A model generated the notes under the pieces. The model searched no databases. It was not told the DNA's origin and worked only from the letters and a program-made list of their open reading frames with translations. DNA of 64,000 nt, from NCBI RefSeq assembly GCF_000952155.1, contig NZ_JYON01000009.1:62001-126000 (forward strand), in the 5' to 3' direction. The stretch comes from Aliterella atlantica CENA595. Lineage in GTDB: Bacteria; Cyanobacteriota; Cyanobacteriia; Cyanobacteriales; Chroococcidiopsidaceae. Below, piece by piece: positions 42,603-50,710 of the stretch (its first letter is position 1; each line of letters begins with the position of its first letter). The position numbers were made by a program, and so were the translations under genes.

Positions 42603-43616
42603 TTAAAAATGAATACAAATTTTGCCGAAGTGCGAACCACTTTCCATATATTTCAAGGCTGCTACTGTGTCTGAAAAGTCAAATACGCGATCGCATACTG
42701 GTTGGATTTTGTTAAATGCGATCGCTCGATTCATGTCCTCAAACATCTGCCCTGAACCTACATAAATGCCTTGCACGCGCACGTTTTTGATCAATATTGA
42801 TGCTGTAGTTATCTCGCCACTACCGCCTGTAAGAACGCCAATTAAACTAATTTGTCCGCCATGACGTACAGCCCGCAGCGAGTTATTTAAAGTCCCAGCG
42901 CCACCGACTTCCACAACCTGGTCAACGCCTACGCCATCTGTAAGTTCTAGTACCCGTTTGCCCCAATCTGGCGTTTGTTTGTAGTTAATCGTATCTGATG
43001 CGCCTAATTGCTTTACTCGCTCTAATTTTTCATCGCTGCTAGATGTAGCAATTACTCTTGCGCCTAAAGTTTTGGCAAATTGCAGGGCGAATATAGATAC
43101 TCCGCCTGTACCTTGCACTAATACTGTATCGCCAGCTTTTACGCCGCCAGATGTAACTAAGGCATTCCAAGCTGTAACTGCGGCGCATGGTAAAGTTGCT
43201 CCTTCCTCGTCGCTGAGGTGTTCGGGTACGAGGACGACACCATTTTCTTGCAGTACGACATACTCTGCTAGTACGCCATCTATTGCTCCGCCTAGTGCTG
43301 ATTTTGATCCAGCTTCAGTAAGCCCACCGCACGACCAATTTTGGAAAAATGTCCCCGCAACGCGATCGCCTACTTTTACGCGCTTTACTCCTGCGCCAGT
43401 TGCAACTACTTCCCCTACTCCGTCAGATAGAGGAATTAAAGGTAAAGGTATGTTGGGATTATACAAACCCTTTACTACCATCAAGTCGCGGTAATTGAGC
43501 GAAAAAGCCCGCATTTTAACTAACACTTGTCCGTAACTAGGGCTAGGTTCGGGGCGTTCTGTTAAGGTGAGGGACTCTAAGCCAAACTTGTTTTGAATCT
43601 CGAATACCTTCATCAT
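42603..43616 (-). CDS. Medium-chain zinc-independent alcohol/quinone oxidoreductase (MDR family)
   Basis: A 337-residue NAD(P)-dependent MDR enzyme. It lacks the structural four-cysteine zinc lobe of alcohol dehydrogenases. Visible: SLNYRDLMVVKGLYN (about residues 39-53), GVGEVVATG, the cofactor motif VLVQGTGGVSIFALQFAK (about 166-183), then GARVIATSSSDEKLERVKQLGA and VDQVVEVGG. These are the hallmarks of the YogA/quinone-oxidoreductase-like group acting on enones. The start is ATG 43616 or the adjacent ATG 43613. A MerR-type motif lies directly upstream (43622-43640). The Old Yellow Enzyme gene follows after 11 bp. Confidence 0.9.
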   Translation of the reverse strand: MMKVFEIQNKFGLESLTLTERPEPSPSYGQVLVKMRAFSLNYRDLMVVKGLYNPNIPLPLIPLSDGVGEVVATGAGVKRVKVGDRVAGTFFQNWSCGGLTEAGSKSALGGAIDGVLAEYVVLQENGVVLVPEHLSDEEGATLPCAAVTAWNALVTSGGVKAGDTVLVQGTGGVSIFALQFAKTLGARVIATSSSDEKLERVKQLGASDTINYKQTPDWGKRVLELTDGVGVDQVVEVGGAGTLNNSLRAVRHGGQISLIGVLTGGSGEITTASILIKNVRVQGIYVGSGQMFEDMNRAIAFNKIQPVCDRVFDFSDTVAALKYMESGSHFGKICIHF

Positions 43617-43621
43617 GCTTT

Positions 43622-43640
43622 AACCTTTACGTTTACGTTA
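43622..43640. promoter_or_regulatory. MerR-operator-like motif before the MDR gene
   Basis: AACCTTTACGTTTACGTTA at 43622-43640, 5 bp upstream of the MDR ATG. It matches the sequence before merR (44096-44114) in 16 of 19 positions, giving AACNTTNACGTTNACGTTA. The spaced ACGTT repeats resemble operators of MerR-family regulators such as NmlR/LiuR types. It overlaps the position expected for a ribosome-binding site, so the exact start or promoter geometry is uncertain. Confidence 0.65.
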
Positions 43641-43697
43641 GTTTGCTGTTAAAAAATAACTAGGTTTAGCGATCGCGATTAGCTTCAAGCATAAATA

Positions 43698-44081
43698 CTA
43701 ACTGCTTCCTGTCTCAATGCACTGCTGAATTTTATGGATACTTGCTTGCAATTCACTGCGGAACTGAGCTAAAGCTTCAATTTTGTCGTCAGTCTCGTGC
43801 AGATGGCGGTGTAAAATTTCCAGCACTTTTTGCTTACCTTTAATCCCTGTAGAGTCTTCAAAATACAGATCGATCACGCTAGCAACTTCCTCCAAAGTCA
43901 ATCCTAGCGACTTGAGACAATCAATCTTCTGGAGTCTAGCTAATTCTGTATCTGTATAGTAGCGAAAGCCTGCCCCTTCGCGTTCGCTAGGGCTAATTAA
44001 GCCTAAGTTTTCGTAGTAGCGGATTGTTCTGGGAGTTACACCAGCTTTTTGAGCTAAGTCTCCTATCCGCATTTTTGCCAT
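43698..44081 (-). CDS. MerR-family transcriptional regulator
   Basis: A 127-residue MerR-family protein read from ATG 44081 (GTG 44084 is directly before it). The N-terminal winged helix is complete: MRIGDLAQKAGVTPRTIRYYENLGLISPSERE (read as residues about 4-35), then FRYYTDTELARLQKI, followed by the dimerisation helix (LHETDDKIEALAQFRSELQ). The cysteines that bind Hg, Zn or Cu are not evident in the short C-terminus; there is a single Cys in HKIQQCIETG, which suggests sensing of electrophiles or another small ligand. It is the first gene of the MerR-MDR-OYE set and has the motif AACNTTNACGTTNACGTTA in its own promoter. Confidence 0.92.
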   Translation of the reverse strand: MAKMRIGDLAQKAGVTPRTIRYYENLGLISPSEREGAGFRYYTDTELARLQKIDCLKSLGLTLEEVASVIDLYFEDSTGIKGKQKVLEILHRHLHETDDKIEALAQFRSELQASIHKIQQCIETGSS

Positions 44082-44095
44082 CACAGTTGCATCTC

Positions 44096-44114
44096 AACAT
44101 TGACGTTAACGTTA
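44096..44114. promoter_or_regulatory. MerR-operator-like motif before merR
   Basis: AACATTGACGTTAACGTTA at 44096-44114, with the nested 12-bp palindrome GTTAACGTTAAC at 44105-44116. It lies 14 bp upstream of the merR ATG at 44081. Agreement with the MDR promoter motif at 43622-43640 suggests that MerR controls both its own gene and the downstream pair. Confidence 0.7.
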
Positions 44115-44256
44115 ACCTAGCAAATTAATAGCAGAAGTGTCAACAGCGATCGCCAATTTAAAAAGGGAAAGTCGAACAACCGTAATTAGCAGACTTTTCA
44201 GGTTGTCCAACAGTTTGATGTATTAAATCTTGCTAGTGCAATGTCACCTCGATTGC

Positions 44257-44287
44257 ATCTGCGTCTATCTGCGTTCATCTGCGTTCG
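44257..44287. repeat. Dispersed ACGCAGAT repeat, three 10-bp units
   Basis: Three 10-bp units on the plus strand: ATCTGCGTCT, ATCTGCGTTC and ATCTGCGTTC, then G. Related AACGCAGATAAA sequences occur at 48928-48946 and 51568-51588 in the opposite orientation. These are a dispersed repeat family; this copy lies 13 bp beyond the stop of the multicopper oxidase gene. Confidence 0.8.
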
Positions 44288-44299
44288 TACTCTCTAAGT

Positions 44300-47200
44300 T
44301 CAACAGGTATTTCTCACCCGCATAATCCCCCACAATCCTTGTTCCACATCATACTTAAGCACACCACTACGATACATATAATCTCCAGGTGTTTTATTGG
44401 CAGTGAAATGATAAGTTTGAGCAAAGCCAGAAGTAACCCCAGAAGTAGAAGACGTTTCTGGACTTTTTTCACCCAAATATTCCCACTCCTTCCAGGAATG
44501 ACCGTGTAAAGTAAAACTATGGTTGCGGGGCTTATCGCAAGCGCCAACTAAATGTAGTTTGACGTTAGCTTCAGGCTTGACTTTGAATACAGGCGTAGAG
44601 GGCGTAAATGCATAACCCCGTGCATGGCTACTAGGTTCGCTTCTGTAGTTAAATCCCTTTAACCCTTGATCTTCAGTATCAGGTCCATCTTCGCCAACAT
44701 CGCCAGGAATATCCCCAATTGGTAGCGCTGGATTACCGTGTAGAAAGTATCGCAATCCATTTTGCACGAGCAAGACCATTTCTTCAGTCTTATTGTGAGT
44801 ATATTTGTGATAGATTGTGGCTCTAGCTCCATGCCAACACACAGCGTTAGGCACAAGTGCAGCAGTTGTTGTATTATCAGCAACCGCGTAGGGGATGGTA
44901 TTGGGATCTTCTATGACTAAAGCACCAATTAGACCGTGATGGCGATGATTGCGAAAATCTGCCATATCTTGGAGTAAAACAGCCCCAACATCGCGATCGG
45001 CTAACCAGTAGTATGTTCGAGATTTTTCGCCTTTTGGCTCTGCCTCTGAATTATCGACAGTAGAATTTTGATTGATGCCTACATTAGCACCATCATGTGC
45101 AATTACATCATAGGTCAGTAGGTCGGCATGAATAGAAACCTTATTAGATATCCTTCTCTCAGCATCATCGTGAGGTAATTCAGGCGCTAAAGGTTCTACT
45201 TCTAGTTCGTCAGGAATTTGATTTACTAATTCAATAGCTACCCATTCGCCTTGACGACAGCGCAGAACTAGCGGCTCATCGTCAGGAGTTGTAACTGGAT
45301 GACAACTAATTTCACCTGGCTCTGCCCATGCTACTAAATTAAAAACTAAGCCAAATGGGTCTTTAAGGACAGGGCTATAGGGAATGGTTTTCGCTTTTGC
45401 TACTACTTTAAAACGACGACATTGCTCTAACGGTGGGGGACAAAGTGGTTGGGGCGGTGTATAGTCTGCCATCAACGGTGATGGTTTATGACTTGCGTAT
45501 GAATTAGGATCGTGGGCGCGAATAATTCCCCAACAACCCAGCCATAAATCTTCAGCACTTGAGTATTTCCATAGATAATCGCCAGCGCCATAATTGCGAT
45601 CGAGGTTGAAGGAAAAAGCCTCAGATATTCCTAATGTCTGTTGATTGCGTAGGGGAGAATTTTTATCTTGCCAAAACCTCTGCCAGCGCAAACCATGCAA
45701 TTGAAAACTATGTTGCTCTTCATGAGAACCCTGTACTAGACGCAAGCGTACGGGTTCGCCTGGTAAGGTATGGAAAACAGCCGTATTGGGATCGCCATAT
45801 TGGAAAGGTTTTGAAGCTTCGCTACCATGCTCGTCAGCGTTGATAAAAAATTTCTTTGAGTTAAACCACTCGCTAGGATCGTTTGGGCGCTCGCTTAGAG
45901 GTTCGCAACGATAGTTTACTCCAAACACACCATTATCATCGTGAGAATCCTGCATATTTGGCGGTTCCAAGGGCATTCCATAGGTAATGTTGATTTTTTG
46001 GAGGATTTTTTTGGGGTTATCTTTTACTTCATAGAACGCTTGAGCGACAAAGTTCTGTGTTATTTGGGCGTTACCATGCGCGATCGCCCCCATATTATGC
46101 CCTGAATGTGGATTTGTAGTCGCAGCTTGCTTAAATAGAGGAACCCAATCAGCATTACCAAAACAGAATTCTCGATAGGCTTTTTCTTGCCCCTGCTCTC
46201 GATAGCGAATTACCGCACTTTGACCAACTAAGATTTCTTGAGATGGATTTTTAGGATCGTGAAAAGTTGCGCCTTCAGGTTCTACCAACAAAGCACCAAA
46301 TAAACCATGTTTCTGCCGATAGTTAGCAAACAGGTGATCGTGAGTAAAAATTGTGCCAAATTCTTCATCAGCCCACCAACGATAAACTAACTTTTTACCA
46401 AAGCGCGGCGCACTCATGTAGTTCCAACCAGTGCTAGCTCCGTCTGAACAAATTGGGTCAAATTTGACAATGTGAACGTGCAAACCGCACTCACCTCGAT
46501 AGCTAGCGAATTCTAGACAATTGCTCTCAATGCCTTTAGGAAAAGCACTATCGAAGGGCGTTTCGGCAATATACCTTTCCAGACGATTGTGCAGAGTCAA
46601 TTGCATTACTTCAGTCTTACGACAGCGTAAAAATAAAGGCTGTTGCTTAGTTGGCTCAATAGTTACTCCCCGACTTGCCACTACTTGTCTGGCTCGTTCT
46701 GGAGTTATATGCGGATCTTCAGCTTGCAGGCGATGAGTAGCGTGGTGAACCGCTTCGTCGAGAAGTTCGGAAAAAGTTTGGATGCCAGGATCTTCATCGG
46801 CTAATACATACAAATGTCCGTGAGGGTCCCACCACCCATAGTCGTTATATTTAATCGGTGTCATCAGGACATCGATATTGTGTTTGACTGTCTGAGATTT
46901 AGCAATTTTATGCAAGCTTTTATCCCTGTCTGGATAGGCAAAAGTTGTAAATAATTCACCAGGTCGAGGATCGTGATTGAAGGCGTTAAGTTCTAATTGC
47001 GTAGGCTGACGATAGTCGTAATCTGTTACTGGCAAACCTTCAAAGGTATCTTGTTTGTTTTGCCGCTTATGCCAAGGTGGTATATATGACTTTTGCCCAA
47101 CTTCTCCAGCAATAAATAAAGGATAACCAGGATGCGAAGGAGTTGGTTCGGGTGGAGCTTCGCGATCTGGTAGCGGCACTAATTTATGTATAGGCGTAAG

Positions 47201-48682
47201 GTCAGGATAACGCCCTAACTGACGGATGATTTGATTTTTTGCTCTAGTTTTTCTAATGCGATCGCCAATTGCATTAATTGCCGCTAATTCTGCTGGCGTT
47301 AATTCCTTCCCTGTTCTACTGTGAAACAATGCTCCATCTATACCTGCTTGCAGCTTGTCAAAAGTCCTAAATATTCCCCACATCCCATGATGAAAATGCG
47401 GATACAGATGGCAGTGCCAAATTACATCGCCTGGAACCATTTGCCGATTCCCCGCTCCGTAAAAAGGCACAATTGTATAACCTACTTGGGGACTGATTGT
47501 AATTGCATCGATGATGTTGGAGTCGCGATGGAAGGGAATCGCGTTCCATTCATATACGTGGAGGTGGAAAACGTGAGTTTCTTTCACGCCAGCATGAACT
47601 AAGCGAATCCGCACAGGATCGCCTAAATAAGCTTTGAAAACTGGCGTGCAGGGGTCGCCAAATAACCAGCTTGAGTGATGTTGTTCTTCATTGACTACGA
47701 TATTATGGGGATCGATTTCCCCATCCTTCATCTTTTTCCAAAGCTCTCGTTCTCTAGAGATCATTGGTTCTGCTCGATAGCTAACAGGCATCAAAGAGCC
47801 TTCTGTATGCTCGTGCATTAATTCTGCTTGCGAAGCGTTCGGGTCATCGCAAGGATTAGTTTCTAATGGTGTGTGGGGAGGAACCCATTCTGGCTCGTCG
47901 TGAAAAAAGATGACAAATTCTCGAAAAGATGCTTTCGGTTCGGGATATTCGCTAGTTAGCGATTCAGGATTGTTGGCGTTGGGATAGGGTGCTAGTTTAC
48001 CTTCTTGCTTGAGTGTTTCTAATTCCGCCTGCGATCGCTGATGCACGTCTGCATATAAACCACTACTTAGCAATCTTCCTGTTTCTGGATCTGTCCAACG
48101 CGCACCACTAGGTTCGACAACTAAAGCGCCAAAAAGTCCATGTACATTGGTTCCTCGTTCGTCGCCACGAAAATCGCCAGCATCGTGAAAGACAAATACT
48201 CCTTCGCGATCGCACTGCCAAACAAAAGACTTTTCTTTTCCACAATCTACCAGGCTAGATTGATTTTTGCCGATGTGGCTGCCATCATTGTTTGCGTCAG
48301 TACCAGGACCAACTAAATGAATTCCAACTGGACGATTTTTTATTTCGTTTTTTAAATTTATAGTAATAGTATCCCCTACACTTGCGCGTAGCACCAAAGG
48401 AACAATTAAAGGGTGAGGTTGCCTAGCTTTTTCTTGAGTGTCGGGAAGCCATTCTTCAATCCGACGAGTATCTCCAGTTAGATCGTAAGTAAGAATTAGC
48501 TCCTGTTTTTTCCTCGCTAATTCTTCCTCATCCAGCTTGCCCGATTGAACGTCTTTAATATAGTTAATAATATCTTGATGTTCTTGCAATACGTACATCA
48601 AACCATTATGGTCGTGGTCGCCGTATCTGTTGAACCATAGAGTTACTGATAAAGCTACTACATCGTATTTGATGTTTTTCAT
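44300..48682 (-). CDS. Giant six-domain multicopper oxidase (ceruloplasmin/MnxG-like layout)
   Basis: A 1460-residue multicopper oxidase made of three tandem modules of about 480 residues (R1 1-520, R2 560-1060, R3 1075-1460), each two cupredoxin domains. Marks repeated three times: HGLFGALVVEP-like (181, 792, 1249), YRxEP (302, 924, 1346), SFxLHGxxW-like (about 371, 992, 1389) and GxWGIxR (433, 1049, 1449). Copper motifs: L3 at His370/His373/His375 and L4 HCHLYPHFHHGM at 423-434 (T1 Cys424, axial Met434) in domain 2; L1 His735/His737 and L2 His781/His783 in domain 3. R2 and R3 have lost the T1 site. No signal peptide is seen. Start ATG 48682 has GAGGTGA upstream. It could oxidise Mn(II), Fe(II) or organics; substrate unknown. 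Confidence 0.85.
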   Translation of the reverse strand: MKNIKYDVVALSVTLWFNRYGDHDHNGLMYVLQEHQDIINYIKDVQSGKLDEEELARKKQELILTYDLTGDTRRIEEWLPDTQEKARQPHPLIVPLVLRASVGDTITINLKNEIKNRPVGIHLVGPGTDANNDGSHIGKNQSSLVDCGKEKSFVWQCDREGVFVFHDAGDFRGDERGTNVHGLFGALVVEPSGARWTDPETGRLLSSGLYADVHQRSQAELETLKQEGKLAPYPNANNPESLTSEYPEPKASFREFVIFFHDEPEWVPPHTPLETNPCDDPNASQAELMHEHTEGSLMPVSYRAEPMISRERELWKKMKDGEIDPHNIVVNEEQHHSSWLFGDPCTPVFKAYLGDPVRIRLVHAGVKETHVFHLHVYEWNAIPFHRDSNIIDAITISPQVGYTIVPFYGAGNRQMVPGDVIWHCHLYPHFHHGMWGIFRTFDKLQAGIDGALFHSRTGKELTPAELAAINAIGDRIRKTRAKNQIIRQLGRYPDLTPIHKLVPLPDREAPPEPTPSHPGYPLFIAGEVGQKSYIPPWHKRQNKQDTFEGLPVTDYDYRQPTQLELNAFNHDPRPGELFTTFAYPDRDKSLHKIAKSQTVKHNIDVLMTPIKYNDYGWWDPHGHLYVLADEDPGIQTFSELLDEAVHHATHRLQAEDPHITPERARQVVASRGVTIEPTKQQPLFLRCRKTEVMQLTLHNRLERYIAETPFDSAFPKGIESNCLEFASYRGECGLHVHIVKFDPICSDGASTGWNYMSAPRFGKKLVYRWWADEEFGTIFTHDHLFANYRQKHGLFGALLVEPEGATFHDPKNPSQEILVGQSAVIRYREQGQEKAYREFCFGNADWVPLFKQAATTNPHSGHNMGAIAHGNAQITQNFVAQAFYEVKDNPKKILQKINITYGMPLEPPNMQDSHDDNGVFGVNYRCEPLSERPNDPSEWFNSKKFFINADEHGSEASKPFQYGDPNTAVFHTLPGEPVRLRLVQGSHEEQHSFQLHGLRWQRFWQDKNSPLRNQQTLGISEAFSFNLDRNYGAGDYLWKYSSAEDLWLGCWGIIRAHDPNSYASHKPSPLMADYTPPQPLCPPPLEQCRRFKVVAKAKTIPYSPVLKDPFGLVFNLVAWAEPGEISCHPVTTPDDEPLVLRCRQGEWVAIELVNQIPDELEVEPLAPELPHDDAERRISNKVSIHADLLTYDVIAHDGANVGINQNSTVDNSEAEPKGEKSRTYYWLADRDVGAVLLQDMADFRNHRHHGLIGALVIEDPNTIPYAVADNTTTAALVPNAVCWHGARATIYHKYTHNKTEEMVLLVQNGLRYFLHGNPALPIGDIPGDVGEDGPDTEDQGLKGFNYRSEPSSHARGYAFTPSTPVFKVKPEANVKLHLVGACDKPRNHSFTLHGHSWKEWEYLGEKSPETSSTSGVTSGFAQTYHFTANKTPGDYMYRSGVLKYDVEQGLWGIMRVRNTC

Positions 48683-48927
48683 GGTTTATCACCTCAAAAT
48701 ATTAAGCTCGTTCTTTGCACAACAATTGTTGATGCATTAAAGTACGCAGCTAATGCACTCAAACAATGTATGAGTAGGGTCGAGCCAACTACAAAGTAAC
48801 GATCTTGAGTTTGTGACTATTACCTCAAGGCTACATCTTTTCTTTCCAGCAAAATGTTAGGTTTCGTTAAAAACATTCACAAAATTTACTTTCTGCCTGC
48901 AATGAGTAAAATGAACTTCTCGCATAA

Positions 48928-48946
48928 AACGCAGATAAATGCAGAT
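48928..48946. repeat. Dispersed ACGCAGAT repeat, two units
   Basis: AACGCAGATAAATGCAGAT on the plus strand, two imperfect units of the repeat found also at 44257-44287 (inverted) and 51568-51588. The first two copies bracket the multicopper oxidase gene. Confidence 0.7.
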
Positions 48947-49061
48947 TGAAATCTATGTGATGCTGTATTAGCGAAGTTAAGTAAAGCACTCTTATTATTT
49001 ATGCAAGAGGTCTAACATATAAAAATAGAAGCAAAAAGATATTTTGCTCCTACTCTTAGGA

Positions 49062-49094
49062 AAAGGTCAAATAATCGTAAAACTTCTGACCTTT
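49062..49094 (-). terminator. Possible terminator of the phosphoglucomutase gene
   Basis: Arms AAAGGTCA (49062-49069) and TGACCTTT (49087-49094), 8 bp perfect, with a 17-nt loop. On the minus strand the stem ends in TTTT and starts 31 bp after the stop. The T-run is short, so termination may be weak. A second AT-rich hairpin lies at 49030-49048. Confidence 0.5.
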
Positions 49095-49125
49095 GTATTT
49101 ACTTCTGCTATGGAGTTAGCGTTAC

Positions 49126-50565
49126 TCAAACTGCTACTGGCTTTAACTTTTCGATTGATTGTTCCATTTGCGTAGCAATTTGTTTTTGCTTATCTGTAGA
49201 GTTAGTTTCTAAGTAAACGCGCATCAATGGTTCGGTTCCCGAAGGACGTAACAATACCCAGCTACCATCTTCTAGGTAAAGCTTGATGCCATCTTTACGT
49301 CCAACCTCTTTAACTTTAATCCCTGCAACGTCTGCGGGAGGATTGTTAGTAAAAGATTCGATTGTCGCGGCTTTATGGGCATCATCTAGGTGTAAGTCTA
49401 GACGCTGGTTGTACAAAGGTCCATCAGCTTCAGCAATGGCTTCTGCTACTAGCTGACTTAATGGCTTACCTTCATAGGCGATCGCTTCTGCTACGAGCAT
49501 ATCTGCTAAAATGCCATCTTTTTCAGGAATATGCCCGATTACGCTTAAACCGCCGGATTCTTCACCGCCGATAAGTACCTCAGTTTCGCGCATTTTCTCG
49601 CCGATGTACTTAAAGCCTACGGCTGTTTCGTAAATCTTTAGCCCGTATTTAGCCGCTAAGTTGTCGAGTAAATGGGTTGTCGCCACAGTACGAACAATTG
49701 CTCCTGTTTTGCCTCTATTTTTGCTCAAATGACGTGCCAACAGTAGCAAAACGGTGTTTGGCGATAGCATATTACCTTGTTCGTCGATGATACCAAAGCG
49801 ATCGCTATCTCCATCTGTTGCTAGTCCAATATCGGCATTATCTTTCTTGACTGCCTCAGCTAGTTCGACTAATTGTTCGCCCTTGGGTTCTGGCATTCCA
49901 CCGCCAAATAGTACGTCGCGGTAGGTGTGGAAACTTTCTACGTCACAACCGCAATGCTGCAAAACTTCATCTAAGTAGCCGCGAGACGTTGAATATAGCG
50001 CGTCATACTTTACCTTCAAACGAGCGCTACGAATTCGCTCGACATCAAGGATCGTGTAGATAAATTTGAGATACTCTGGTTTGGGGTCGAAAGTTGAGAT
50101 TTTATCTGCTACTTTGTTCGTAACTGGCGTATCTGCTGCGCCTTCAAGATTTGCCACAATTGTATCTGTAATCTCTGGTGTGGCAGGTCCCGCATAATCG
50201 GGAATATACTTAATTCCACAGTAGGGCGCGGGATTGTGGCTAGCAGTAAACATTAACGCCCCAGCCGAATTGAGATGACGGGCATTGTAGGCAATTACAG
50301 GTGTAGGACAATCGCGATCGCAAATCTTAACAGTCCAACCTAAATCTGCTAGAACCTCGGCTGCGCTATAGGCAAACTTCTCCGCTTGGAAGCGAGTATC
50401 GTAAGCGATAAGAACCGGACGGTCTTTAGAGTAAGCGGTTTCGAGGTAACTTGCGATCGCTCTAGTTACTTTTCGTACATTGGGAAAAGTAAAGTCATCG
50501 GCAATAATTCCTCGCCAACCATCAGTGCCGAATTTAATTTTTTGAGAATTGCTAATACTGCTCAT
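49126..50565 (-). CDS. Phosphoglucomutase/phosphomannomutase family protein
   Basis: A 479-residue alpha-D-phosphohexomutase. Four domains are visible by motif: the N-terminal IKFGTDGWRGIIADDFT (about residues 9-25), the phosphoserine loop MFTASHNPAPYCGIKY (Ser in ASHNP, about residue 108), the metal-binding LATDGDSDRFGIID (about 243-256), the sugar-binding LIGGEESGGLSVIGH (about 336-350), and the C-terminal phosphate-binding RPSGTEPLMRVYLE (about 438-451). This form interconverts hexose 1- and 6-phosphates, feeding glycogen or polysaccharide synthesis; glucose versus mannose specificity cannot be settled. Cytoplasmic. Monocistronic by spacing, and divergent from the nuclease gene. Confidence 0.93.
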   Translation of the reverse strand: MSSISNSQKIKFGTDGWRGIIADDFTFPNVRKVTRAIASYLETAYSKDRPVLIAYDTRFQAEKFAYSAAEVLADLGWTVKICDRDCPTPVIAYNARHLNSAGALMFTASHNPAPYCGIKYIPDYAGPATPEITDTIVANLEGAADTPVTNKVADKISTFDPKPEYLKFIYTILDVERIRSARLKVKYDALYSTSRGYLDEVLQHCGCDVESFHTYRDVLFGGGMPEPKGEQLVELAEAVKKDNADIGLATDGDSDRFGIIDEQGNMLSPNTVLLLLARHLSKNRGKTGAIVRTVATTHLLDNLAAKYGLKIYETAVGFKYIGEKMRETEVLIGGEESGGLSVIGHIPEKDGILADMLVAEAIAYEGKPLSQLVAEAIAEADGPLYNQRLDLHLDDAHKAATIESFTNNPPADVAGIKVKEVGRKDGIKLYLEDGSWVLLRPSGTEPLMRVYLETNSTDKQKQIATQMEQSIEKLKPVAV

Positions 50566-50710
50566 CCTTTGCCACTCAAGGAAGTGTTTATCATTAATAG
50601 TACAGGAAGCTTCTCCCTTTGCGATGTGTTAAGAGCGATCGCCTTGAGTTGGGACGCACCTGTAACCCTAAATTTCTTTTATAGGGCAATGTAGTTACTG
50701 AAACTGAGTG

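Larger units (their letters stand above)
48683..49125. other. Intergenic region upstream of the multicopper oxidase
   Basis: 443 bp between the phosphoglucomutase stop and the oxidase start. Contents: a 12-bp palindrome CAACAATTGTTG at 48720-48731, 38 bp before the oxidase ATG and a possible operator; an ACGCAGAT-family repeat at 48928-48946; a hairpin with arms AGCAAAA and TTTTGCT at 49030-49048; and a second hairpin at 49062-49094. No credible ORF or RNA gene was seen. Confidence 0.6.

Noticed and set aside
44300-48682. Copper nitrite reductase or simple laccase
   Set aside because: The three-module length and complete L1-L4 set with an HCH...M T1 site fit a multidomain oxidase; nitrite reductases lack this combination.
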